From positions 1 to 14,906 of the forward strand of contig JBKOWZ010000004.1 of NCBI GenBank assembly GCA_046724665.1: DNA of 14,906 bases, read 5' to 3'. Position 1 is the first letter of the stretch, and each line of letters begins with the position of its first letter. The notes beneath the pieces were generated by a model. The model saw nothing but the letters and a program-made list of their open reading frames with translations. It had not been told where the DNA came from and ran no database searches. Made by a program: the position numbers and the translations under genes. Shown here one piece after another: positions 1 through 6,054 of the stretch. Origin of the DNA: Actinocrinis sp046724665. GTDB lineage: Bacteria; Actinomycetota; Actinomycetes; Streptomycetales; Catenulisporaceae.

Positions 1-104
1 GCCCAGATCTTCGCGGCTCGCGACCGCGCCCCGTCGCGGCCGGCCAGCTCGAGGGCGTCGAGGCCGGAGAGGGTTTCGTTGCGGGTACCCAGGTCAACCG
101 CCAT
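1..104 (-). CDS. ABC transporter permease, sulfonate/nitrate/taurine type (ssuC-like), N-terminal fragment
   Basis: Only the first 34 or so codons lie in the window; the gene continues past position 1. The ATG at 104 overlaps the end of the ATPase gene by 11 bp and has a strong ribosome site, GGAGGTG, seven bases upstream, which decides the start. The fragment reads MAVDLGTRNETLSGLDALEL and then a basic, Ala-rich stretch. A cytoplasmic N-terminus of this kind ahead of the first membrane helix is usual for permeases of this importer class. No membrane segment is visible yet. The assignment rests mainly on its place directly after the ATPase in a binding protein-ATPase-permease operon; the sequence alone would not identify it. 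Confidence 0.7.
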   Translation of the reverse strand, partial: MAVDLGTRNETLSGLDALELAGRDGARSRAAKIW

Positions 105-882
105 GGCGTCGCACCTCCTGCCGGAGCCGGTCGGTCACCTCGGCGGCGATCGCCGCGACCTCGGTGGAGTCGATGCGCCGCGGGCGCGGCACCTCGATCT
201 GCCGCTGCCACACGACCCGGCCGGGCCGCGAGGAGAGCAGCACCACCCGCTGGCCGAGCCGCACCGCCTCGCGCACGTTGTGCGTGACGAACAGGATCGT
301 CACCCCGGTCTCCTGCCACAGGCCGGTCAGCTCGCCGTGCAGCACGTCGCGGGTGATCGCGTCGAGCGCGGCGAACGGCTCGTCCATCAGCAGCACCTCG
401 GCCTGCTGCGCCAGCGCCCTGGCCAGCGCGACCCGCTGGCGCATGCCGCCGGACAGCTCGTGCGCCCGCTTGTGCGCGGCGCCGTCCAGCCGCACCAGGT
501 GCAGCAGCCGTTCGGCCTCGGCGCGCCGCTCCGAGCGGCCCAGGCCGCGCAGCCGCAGCGCGAGCTCCACGTTCGCGGCCGCGGTCAGCCACGGGAACAG
601 CGCGGATTCCTGGAACATCAGCGCGGCCCGGCCGCCGGGCAGCTCGATCTCGCCCGAGCTGACCGGGTCGAGGCCCGCGATCAGGTTCAGCAGGGTGGAC
701 TTGCCGCAGCCCGAGGCGCCGAGCAGGCAGACGAACTGACCCGGCTCCAGGGCCAGGTCGATCCCGTCGAGCACCGGCGAGCCGCTCTCCTTGCCGAACC
801 ACTTGGTCACACCGGTCAGCCGCAGGGCAGCCTTGGGCAACGCGGTGGGGGCGTCGGGCAGTTGATCGATCGTCACCGTCAT
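94..882 (-). CDS. ABC transporter ATP-binding protein, SsuB/TauB-like
   Basis: This is the cytoplasmic ATPase of an importer in the nitrate/sulfonate/taurine class. The 262 residues carry every expected motif: Walker A GASGCGKST at 55-63, Q-loop Gln at 91, signature LSGGMRQR at 143-150, Walker B VLLMDEPF at 163-170, D-loop AALD at 171-174 and H-loop His at 201. Length is normal for the family, and the C-terminus has no regulatory domain. The ATG at 882 has AGGAGAGGA 8-9 bases upstream. The binding-protein gene lies 60 bp upstream, separated by a strong hairpin, and the permease start overlaps this gene's end. Linkage to cysDNH points to a sulfur substrate (sulfonate, taurine or sulfate), but sequence alone does not separate these from nitrate. 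Confidence 0.92.
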   Translation of the reverse strand: MTVTIDQLPDAPTALPKAALRLTGVTKWFGKESGSPVLDGIDLALEPGQFVCLLGASGCGKSTLLNLIAGLDPVSSGEIELPGGRAALMFQESALFPWLTAAANVELALRLRGLGRSERRAEAERLLHLVRLDGAAHKRAHELSGGMRQRVALARALAQQAEVLLMDEPFAALDAITRDVLHGELTGLWQETGVTILFVTHNVREAVRLGQRVVLLSSRPGRVVWQRQIEVPRPRRIDSTEVAAIAAEVTDRLRQEVRRHGG

Positions 883-902
883 CTCGCTGTTCCTCTCCTG
901 GA

Positions 903-927
903 CCCGCCGCCCGAAGAGGGCGGCGGG
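903..927 (-). promoter_or_regulatory. Intercistronic hairpin between binding-protein and ATPase genes
   Basis: A perfect 10-bp GC stem (CCCGCCGCCC/GGGCGGCGGG) closes a 5-base loop in the 60-bp gap between the two transporter genes. No T-run follows on the minus strand, so a full terminator is unlikely. The ATPase ribosome site begins just downstream. Such hairpins often stabilise the upstream message or terminate partially, so that more binding protein than ATPase is made. That role is inferred here. Confidence 0.55.
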
Positions 928-942
928 TGGGGCGGAATTTCC

Positions 943-2067
943 CTACTGGTTGCCGAGGCCGGCCGACGAGACGGTCGGCTTGCCCGCGGCGGTCAGTGCC
1001 TGGTTGAGCAGGGTCAGGTCGAAGATGCCTTTGAGCGAGGTCTGCTTGAGCAGTCCGTCGGTGACCGCGTGGTCGAGGCTGACCTGGAGCGAGGCGGCCG
1101 CCGGATCGTTGGTCACCGATTCCTCGGTCCAGGCGCGGGCGATCACCGCGTCCTTGAGCGACTTGCCGGTCAGCGACTTGATCGCGCTGTTGACCAGCTT
1201 CGCGGCCTCGGCCGGGTTCGCCTCGACCCATTCGTTCGCGGCGAGCTGGCCCTCGATCAGCGCCTTGACGGACTGCGGGTGCGCCTGGAGGTACGACTTG
1301 GCCACCACCAGGTTCGTGGTGGCGAACCTGCCGTTCGGCCAGAGCGTCTTCTCGTCCACCAGCACGTGGCCCTTGCCCTCGACGACCAGGCGCGAGGCCC
1401 AGGGCTCCGGCACCCAGGCCCCGTCGATCTTGCCGGCCTCGAACAGGGTCAGCGTGGTGGCGTTGTCGGTCGGGGTGATCTTCACATCGCCGTTGCCCTG
1501 GAGGTCGGTGGCGAAGCCCTGCTGCTTGAGCCAGTAGCGCAGCGCCACATCCTGGGTGTTGCCGAGCTGCGGGCTGGCCAGCGTCTTGCCCTTGAGGTCG
1601 CCGGGCGAGTTGATCTGCGAGGTGACGACCAGTTCGGCGCCGGCGTTCTCCGCCCCGGCCACGATGGCCAGGCCGGTGCCGCCGGACTTGATGAAGGCGT
1701 TGAGCGCGGGGGAGGGGCCGACGTACGCGGCGTCGAGCTTGCCGCCGAGCAGCGCGGTCATCTCGTCCGGGCCGGCGTTGAAGATCTGCGTGGTCAGCTT
1801 GGTCGAGCCGAGCTTGTCGGCGAAGAAGTTCTTCGCCACGCCGATGATCGGCGTGGTGTGCGTGACGTTGGCGAAGTAGCCGAGCCGCAGCGAGCCGGCC
1901 GCGGTGCCCGGGCCCGAACTCGCGGCGTTGCCGGCCGAGGTGCTGTTCAGCGGGGCTGCATGGGCGCAGGCGGCGGTCGCCGCCAGGGTGGCCACCGCGG
2001 CGGCGGCGAGTAGGGCGCGTTTGAACCTCTGCGCGTCGTGAGCGATACGGATACGGAACGGGGACAC
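943..2067 (-). CDS. ABC transporter substrate-binding lipoprotein, sulfonate/nitrate/taurine type (ssuA-like)
   Basis: This is the extracytoplasmic binding protein of the importer, 374 residues from the GTG at 2067. I chose that start because GAGGA lies about 8 bases upstream and the basic stretch before the hydrophobic signal is then short. An in-frame GTG at 2148 would add 27 Arg/Pro-rich residues. The signal runs over residues about 18-33 and ends in TAAC, with Cys34 as a likely lipid-anchored cysteine, although the lipobox is weak. The mature part starts LRLGYFANVTHTTPIIGVAK and later has YVGPSPALNAF and VPEPWASRL, typical of NMT1/SsuA-like periplasmic-binding folds. It lies downstream of cysN in the same direction, with a 220-bp gap that could hold its own promoter. 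The substrate is inferred from the sulfur cluster. Confidence 0.88.
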   Translation of the reverse strand: MSPFRIRIAHDAQRFKRALLAAAAVATLAATAACAHAAPLNSTSAGNAASSGPGTAAGSLRLGYFANVTHTTPIIGVAKNFFADKLGSTKLTTQIFNAGPDEMTALLGGKLDAAYVGPSPALNAFIKSGGTGLAIVAGAENAGAELVVTSQINSPGDLKGKTLASPQLGNTQDVALRYWLKQQGFATDLQGNGDVKITPTDNATTLTLFEAGKIDGAWVPEPWASRLVVEGKGHVLVDEKTLWPNGRFATTNLVVAKSYLQAHPQSVKALIEGQLAANEWVEANPAEAAKLVNSAIKSLTGKSLKDAVIARAWTEESVTNDPAAASLQVSLDHAVTDGLLKQTSLKGIFDLTLLNQALTAAGKPTVSSAGLGNQ

Positions 2068-2102
2068 GTGGGATCCTCGTCTGCTTGGGAACGGAGTCGG
2101 TT

Positions 2103-2183
2103 CTGAGTTGGGCTCAGGCGTGAGCGACCGGCGGCGTCGAAGGCGCACATGCGTCAGCCGCAGGTCTCCTCCTGAGCGCTCAG
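2103..2183 (-). promoter_or_regulatory. Pair of CTGAG/CTCAG inverted repeats upstream of the transporter operon
   Basis: Two inverted repeats with the same arms lie in the cysN to binding-protein gap: CTGAG-TTGGG-CTCAG at 2103-2117 and the 12-bp perfect palindrome CTGAGCGCTCAG at 2172-2183. Shared arms at two sites suggest an operator pair or RNA hairpins in the leader of the transporter message. No -10/-35 pair is convincing nearby. Confidence 0.35.
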
Positions 2184-2250
2184 AGCGCGGCTGGGCAGGC
2201 GCGAGAGCCGGTACACCCGCTCAGCCGCCCCGTCTCCCTCGGCTCGATCG

Positions 2251-2267
2251 CGCCGGATATCCCGGCG
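2251..2267 (-). terminator. Possible weak terminator or hairpin after cysN
   Basis: A perfect 6-bp stem CGCCGG/CCGGCG around a 5-base loop starts 20 bases past the cysN stop. There is no T-run. It may end part of the cys transcript or only mark the 3' end of a processed message. Confidence 0.3.
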
Positions 2268-2287
2268 AGGATGAAGTCAGGCATCTG

Positions 2288-3616
2288 CTACGCTCCGACG
2301 CTCTGCGCGGCTTCGGCGGCGGGCGCCGGTTCCGCGGCGGTCAGCGGCGTGCCGACCATGCCCGCGGTCAGCGTCGCCCCGTCGCTCTCGTCGATCAGCA
2401 GGAACGAGCCGGTGCGCCGGTTGTCCGTGTACTGGTCGAGCGGCAGCGGCGCCGCGGCGCGCAGCGTCACCCGCCCGATCTCGTTGGCGGACAGGCTCTG
2501 CGGGTCCGGCTCCTCGAACAGCCCGCAGATCTCCAGCCGCGCGTCCAGCGAGCGGACGATCGCCTTGACCGTCTTGGTCGCGTGCCGCAGCAGCACCCGG
2601 TCGCCGGCGCGCAGCGGCCGGTCGGCGACGTGGCAGACGGTCGCGGTCACGTCCTGGGTGACCGCCGGCGCGTCGGCGAGCGGCACGATCACGTCGCCGC
2701 GCGAGACGTCCAGCTCGTCGGCCAGGCGCAGGGTGATCGACTGCGGGGCGAAGGCCACCTCCACGTCCCTCTCGCCGAGCCGGTCGATCCCGGCGATCGT
2801 CGAGCGCCGGCCCGAGGGCAGCACCACGACCTCGGTCCCGGGCCGCAGCACGCCCGAGACCAGCTGCCCGGCGTAGCCGCGGTAGTCGCGGAACTCGCCG
2901 GGCAGCTGCGGCCGCAGCACGTACTGCACCGGGAACCTGGCCGGATGCGCCGCCGGGTCCTCCTCGACGTCCACCGCCTCGAGGTGCTCGAGCAGGGTCG
3001 GCCCGCCGTACCAGTCCATCGCGGCGGACGGCTCGACCACGTTGTCCCCGGCCAGCGCGCTGATCGGGATCGAGGTCACCTCGGGCACGCCGAGCCGGGC
3101 CGCGTACTCGGTGAACTGGTCGGCGATCGGCGCGAAGACCTTCTCGTCGTAGCCGACCAGGTCCATCTTGTTGACCGCGAGCACCACGTGCGGCACCCGC
3201 AGCAGCGCGGCGACGGCGGCGTGCCGGCGGGTCTGCTCGACGATGCCGTTGCGCGCGTCCACCAGCACGACGGCGAGCTGCGCGGTGGACGCGCCGGTGA
3301 CCATGTTGCGGGTGTACTGCACGTGCCCCGGGGTGTCGGCCAGGATGAAGCGGCGGCGCGGGGTCGCGAAGTACCGGTACGCCACGTCGATGGTGATGCC
3401 CTGCTCGCGCTCGGCGCGCAGCCCGTCGGTGAGCAGCGCGAGGTCGGCGCCGTCCAGCCCGCGCTCGCGGGAGACCCGCTCGACCGCGTCGAGCTGGTCG
3501 GCGAACACCTGCTTGGTGTCGTGCAGCAGCCGGCCCACGAGGGTGGACTTGCCGTCGTCCACCGAGCCCGCGGTGGCCAGGCGCAGCAGGGAGATCTCCT
3601 GATCCGTGGCGGTCAT
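2288..3616 (-). CDS. cysN: Sulfate adenylyltransferase subunit 1 (GTPase subunit), CysN
   Basis: CysN is the regulatory GTPase of ATP sulfurylase. GTP hydrolysis drives CysD to form adenosine 5'-phosphosulfate (APS) from ATP and sulfate in the cytoplasm. The 442 residues have the EF-Tu-like G domain: G1 GSVDDGKST at 17-25, G2 GITID around 73-77, G3 DTPGH at 94-98 and G4 NKMD at 149-152. Beta-barrel domains II and III follow. There is no C-terminal APS-kinase domain, so this is CysN and not the fused CysNC. The ATG at 3616 is three bases after the cysD stop, so the pair is almost certainly co-translated. No frameshift or missing motif is seen. Confidence 0.96.
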   Translation of the reverse strand: MTATDQEISLLRLATAGSVDDGKSTLVGRLLHDTKQVFADQLDAVERVSRERGLDGADLALLTDGLRAEREQGITIDVAYRYFATPRRRFILADTPGHVQYTRNMVTGASTAQLAVVLVDARNGIVEQTRRHAAVAALLRVPHVVLAVNKMDLVGYDEKVFAPIADQFTEYAARLGVPEVTSIPISALAGDNVVEPSAAMDWYGGPTLLEHLEAVDVEEDPAAHPARFPVQYVLRPQLPGEFRDYRGYAGQLVSGVLRPGTEVVVLPSGRRSTIAGIDRLGERDVEVAFAPQSITLRLADELDVSRGDVIVPLADAPAVTQDVTATVCHVADRPLRAGDRVLLRHATKTVKAIVRSLDARLEICGLFEEPDPQSLSANEIGRVTLRAAAPLPLDQYTDNRRTGSFLLIDESDGATLTAGMVGTPLTAAEPAPAAEAAQSVGA

Positions 3617-3619
3617 GGT

Positions 3620-4636
3620 TTAGAAGTACCCCTCCCGTTTGCGGTCTTCCATCGCGGCCTCGGACATCTTGTCGTCGGCGCGGGTCGCCCCGCGCTCGGT
3701 CAGCGTCGAGGTTGCGATCTCCAGGATGACCTGACCGATCGTGGTGGCGTCCGAGTCAACCGCGCCGGTGCACGACATGTCGCCGACCGTGCGGTAACGC
3801 ACCATGCGCAATTCGACCGGCTCGCCGTCCTTCGGGCCGCCCCACTCGCCCGCGGTCAGCCACATCCCGTCGCGCAGGAACACCTCGCGCTGGTGGGCGT
3901 AGTAGACCTCGGGCAGTTCGATGCCCTCACGCTCTATGTACTGCCAGACGTCCAGCTCGGTCCAGTTGCTCAGCGGGAAGACCCGCACGTGCTCGCCGAC
4001 CCGGTGCTTGCCGTTGTACAGCTGCCACAGCTCCGGGCGCTGGCGGCGCGGATCCCAGCCGCCGAACTCGTCGCGCAGCGAGAAGACCCGCTCCTTGGCC
4101 CGCGCCTTCTCCTCGTCGCGCCGGCCGCCGCCGAAGACGGCGTCGAACTTGTTCGAGGTGATCGCGTCGAGCAGCGGCACGGTCTGCAACGGGTTGCGGG
4201 TGCCGTCCGGGCGCTCGCGCAGCCGGCCGTCGTCGATGTAGTCCTGCACGCTGGCCACGATCAGCCGCAGCCCGTACCGCTTCGCGGTGCGGTCTCGGTA
4301 GTCGAGCACCTCGGGGAAGTTGTGCCCGGTGTCCACGTGCAGCAGCCCGAACGGCACCGGCGCCGGCCAGAACGCCTTGAGCGCCAGGTGCAGCATCACG
4401 ATGGAGTCCTTGCCGCCGGAGAAGAGCAGCACCGGCCGCTCGAACTCCGCCGCGGTCTCCCGGAAGATGTGCACCGCCTCGGACTCGAGGGTGTCGAGGT
4501 GCGACTGGCTCAGCCGCAGCGCGGACGGCGCGCCGGTCAGTGCGGTCACCCGGGCCTCCTGCGCCGGTAGGGACGTGGTCTTCGTCTTCGGGTCGGGGCC
4601 GTGGGCCGCGCCCGCGTCGATCGGCGTGGCGGTCAT
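3620..4636 (-). CDS. cysD: Sulfate adenylyltransferase subunit 2 (catalytic), CysD
   Basis: CysD makes APS and pyrophosphate from ATP and sulfate, in complex with CysN. From the ATG at 4636 it has 338 residues, with the PP-loop SGGKDS at 73-78, VDTGHNFPEV at 101-110, a GGGRRDEEKARAKER stretch and the family's terminal GYF. The ATG overlaps the cysH stop as ATGA, and the added N-terminus has strong GC3 coding bias, so I kept it. A GTG at 4549 (codon 30) has a near-perfect AGGAGG five bases upstream and would give 309 residues, closer to the usual CysD length of about 300; no ribosome site precedes the ATG. Either start is possible, and the enzyme core is the same. Confidence 0.95.
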   Translation of the reverse strand: MTATPIDAGAAHGPDPKTKTTSLPAQEARVTALTGAPSALRLSQSHLDTLESEAVHIFRETAAEFERPVLLFSGGKDSIVMLHLALKAFWPAPVPFGLLHVDTGHNFPEVLDYRDRTAKRYGLRLIVASVQDYIDDGRLRERPDGTRNPLQTVPLLDAITSNKFDAVFGGGRRDEEKARAKERVFSLRDEFGGWDPRRQRPELWQLYNGKHRVGEHVRVFPLSNWTELDVWQYIEREGIELPEVYYAHQREVFLRDGMWLTAGEWGGPKDGEPVELRMVRYRTVGDMSCTGAVDSDATTIGQVILEIATSTLTERGATRADDKMSEAAMEDRKREGYF

Positions 4637-5376
4637 GTGTGCAGCCCGCATTCGGTCTTGGACAGCCCGGCCCAGCGGCCCGAGCGCGGGTCCTCGCCCG
4701 GCAGCGGCCGGCGGGTGCACGGCTCGCAGCCGATCGAGGTGTAGCCGTCGAAGAACAGCGGGTTGACCAGGACGCCGTTGTCGGTGATGTACTGTTCGAC
4801 CTCGTCCTGCGTCCAGGCCGCGATCGGCGAGATCTTGACCTTGTCGCGCTTGGCGTCGTAGTCGATCACCCGGATGTTCGCCCGGGTCGGCGACTCCTCG
4901 CGGCGCATCCCGTTGATCCACGCGGTGTACCGCTTGAGGCCGCGCTCCAGCGGCTCGACCTTGCGCATCGCGCAGCACTTGTCCGGGTCGCGCTCGTACA
5001 GCCGGGCGCCGAACTCGGCGTCCTGCTCGGCGACGGTCTGGCGCGGCGTGATGGAGATCAGGTTCAGCTGGTACGCCTGCCCGACCGCGTCGCGGGTGCC
5101 GATCGTCTCGGCGAAGTGGTAGCCGGTGTCGAGGAAGACCACGTCGATCCCGGGCGCCGCCGCCTGCGCGAGGTGCACCAGGTGCGTGTCGGCCATCGAC
5201 GAGGCGACGACCAGGCTGGAGCCGAAGGTCTGGTGGGCCCAGGCGATGACCTCGGCGGAACTGGCCTCGGCCAGGCGCTCGTCCGCCGCGTCGGCCAGCG
5301 CGCGCAGGTCGCCGGCGGCCAGCGCGGCCGCCTCGGCCGGCGTGGTGCCCGGCGTGTTCGCCACCGCGGGGGTCAT
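4633..5376 (-). CDS. cysH: Phosphoadenylyl/adenylyl-sulfate reductase CysH, APS-type
   Basis: This is a thioredoxin-dependent reductase that turns the activated sulfate nucleotide into sulfite and AMP. The 247 residues show Cys134-Cys135 (KCCAMRK) and Cys217/Cys220 (GCEPC), the four ligands of the [4Fe-4S] cluster that marks assimilatory APS reductases. The catalytic Cys243 lies in KTECGLH near the C-terminus. PAPS-only enzymes lack the CC...CxxC set, so the likely substrate is APS. This fits the absence of an APS kinase gene (cysC) here. Its ATG overlaps the zinc-ribbon gene's stop as ATGA, and its own stop overlaps cysD, so the three are translationally coupled. Confidence 0.95.
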   Translation of the reverse strand: MTPAVANTPGTTPAEAAALAAGDLRALADAADERLAEASSAEVIAWAHQTFGSSLVVASSMADTHLVHLAQAAAPGIDVVFLDTGYHFAETIGTRDAVGQAYQLNLISITPRQTVAEQDAEFGARLYERDPDKCCAMRKVEPLERGLKRYTAWINGMRREESPTRANIRVIDYDAKRDKVKISPIAAWTQDEVEQYITDNGVLVNPLFFDGYTSIGCEPCTRRPLPGEDPRSGRWAGLSKTECGLHT

Positions 5377-5573
5377 GCGGCCGCCCCCAGCTTCAGCCCG
5401 ACGAACGAGACTTCGAACACGCGCGCGCAGGCCCGGCAGTGCCAGGCGCGCCGGGACGAGGGCTCGGGGCGCAGGTCCTCGTCGCCGCAGTAGGGGCAGT
5501 ACTGGGCAGCGGCACGCTGCTCGCCGCCCGCATCGTAGCCTTCGGTGACGCGTACAGATTCAGTGGAGCTCAC
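5373..5573 (-). CDS. Small CxxC...CxxC zinc-ribbon protein of the sulfate-assimilation operon
   Basis: A 66-residue protein starts at the GTG at 5573, chosen because GGAGG lies nine bases upstream; upstream in-frame codons lack a ribosome site and read as noncoding. Cys26-PY-Cys29 and Cys46-RA-Cys49 form a rubredoxin- or zinc-ribbon-like knuckle pair with 16 residues between them. The C-terminus ends in Gly/Ala. Small proteins of this kind are known between sir and cysH in Streptomyces-type clusters, but I know of no established function. Overlap with cysH implies a dedicated role, such as electron transfer to, metal delivery to, or scaffolding of APS reductase. Bound metal could be zinc or iron; the sequence does not decide. 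Confidence 0.85.
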   Translation of the reverse strand: MSSTESVRVTEGYDAGGEQRAAAQYCPYCGDEDLRPEPSSRRAWHCRACARVFEVSFVGLKLGAAA

Positions 5574-5574
5574 G

Positions 5575-5695
5575 GGTCCGGACCTCCGGGTCGTCTCGGG
5601 TGCGCGACGCGGGCGACCGGAAGTGGAGCATGTGGAGTCTTCCGGACCGACGCGCTTCGCACCCGCGGTGCTCTCCGGGGGAGTTCCTCCGGAGA
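5575..5695 (-). promoter_or_regulatory. Hairpins and RBS-pairing segment between leader peptide and zinc-ribbon gene
   Basis: Three structures lie in the RNA between the leader stop and the GTG at 5573. A 7-bp stem TCTCCGG/CCGGAGA (5672-5695) is followed by a 5-bp stem GCACC/GGTGC (5659-5671). Then GGTCCGGA (5641-5648) can pair perfectly over 8 bp with TCCGGACC (5575-5582), the bases directly between the GGAGG site (5583-5587) and the start codon. This layout fits attenuation or ribosome-site masking controlled by translation of the leader. No T-run is present. The mechanism is inferred. Confidence 0.45.
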
Positions 5696-5728
5696 CTGCT
5701 CGATCTCTCTCGGTGGTGAGCGGGTGGA

Positions 5729-5815
5729 CTATCGCGTCGGCATACAGACGGCGCTGGAGACACGCTTGTAGTCGACGTGGCGTCGTACTACGAGGGCGAT
5801 TCCGGCGCGGGACAT
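5729..5815 (-). CDS. Putative cysteine-responsive leader peptide (RRHVD...SSAxC family)
   Basis: A 28-codon ORF runs from the ATG at 5815 to TAG at 5729, upstream of the zinc-ribbon-cysH-cysD-cysN operon. It contains GIALVVRRHVDYKRVSSAVC, matching a family of very short actinobacterial peptides with the core RRHVDLxRxSSAxC, which annotation pipelines call putative leader peptides and which lie before sulfur and sulfonate-transport operons. The single Cys24 is four codons before the end. Ribosome stalling at that codon when Cys-tRNA is low could change folding of the hairpins that follow. No clear ribosome site precedes the ATG, so initiation may be weak or leaderless. The family match is from memory and the regulatory role is inferred. 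Confidence 0.75.
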   Translation of the reverse strand: MSRAGIALVVRRHVDYKRVSSAVCMPTR

Positions 5816-5878
5816 GTGACGAGCGTGCCATTCGCGGTCCGTTTCCGTCCACCTCGTACCATCATGCGGACGCATTCG

Positions 5879-5943
5879 TGAGACAGTTCGCCCTGCGAAC
5901 GAATTCGATCCCTGCTGAGACGATGTCCTCCATGATGTGAGAC
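5879..5943 (-). promoter_or_regulatory. Probable control region of the leader-cysHDN transcript: three GTCTCA copies and a palindrome
   Basis: Three copies of GTCTCA (minus strand) lie at 5938-5943, 5916-5921 and 5879-5884, all in the same orientation. A perfect 6-3-6 inverted repeat GTTCGC-CCT-GCGAAC (5886-5900) abuts the last copy. The leader ATG is 64 bases downstream. The same GTCTCA, with a further matching CT before it, occurs in front of sir. I see no clear -10/-35 pair here, so a promoter is inferred from position only. Confidence 0.4.
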
Positions 5944-5981
5944 GGAATGGCGGGACCAGCCCGTTCGCAACCCGATGCGGT

Positions 5982-6001
5982 TCCGCGCGGCGCTGCGCGG
6001 A
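5982..6001 (-). terminator. Possible terminator after sir
   Basis: A 7-bp stem TCCGCGC/GCGCGGA around a 6-base loop starts 54 bases past the sir stop codon, between sir and the next promoter region. It has no T-run, which is common in high-GC actinobacteria. If active, sir and the leader-cysHDN operon are separate transcripts. Confidence 0.35.
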
Positions 6002-6054
6002 CCGTGTGCGAGCCTCGGGAAGCGCGCGGTCTGTGGTCATCAGGGCACCGGACC

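Noticed and set aside
79..2013. Plus-strand open frame of 644 codons over the transporter genes
   Set aside because: It is the antisense shadow of the ATPase and binding-protein genes. It is Arg/Gly/Pro/Gln-rich with no motif, and GC-rich DNA gives such frames.
2158..2217. Short minus-strand ORF ending in Cys-Gly upstream of the transporter operon, considered as a second leader peptide
   Set aside because: It lacks the RRHVD core and a ribosome site, and its Cys could be chance.
2108..4570. Plus-strand open frame of 820 codons over cysN and cysD
   Set aside because: Shadow of cysN and cysD, whose GTPase and PP-loop motifs are intact on the other strand.
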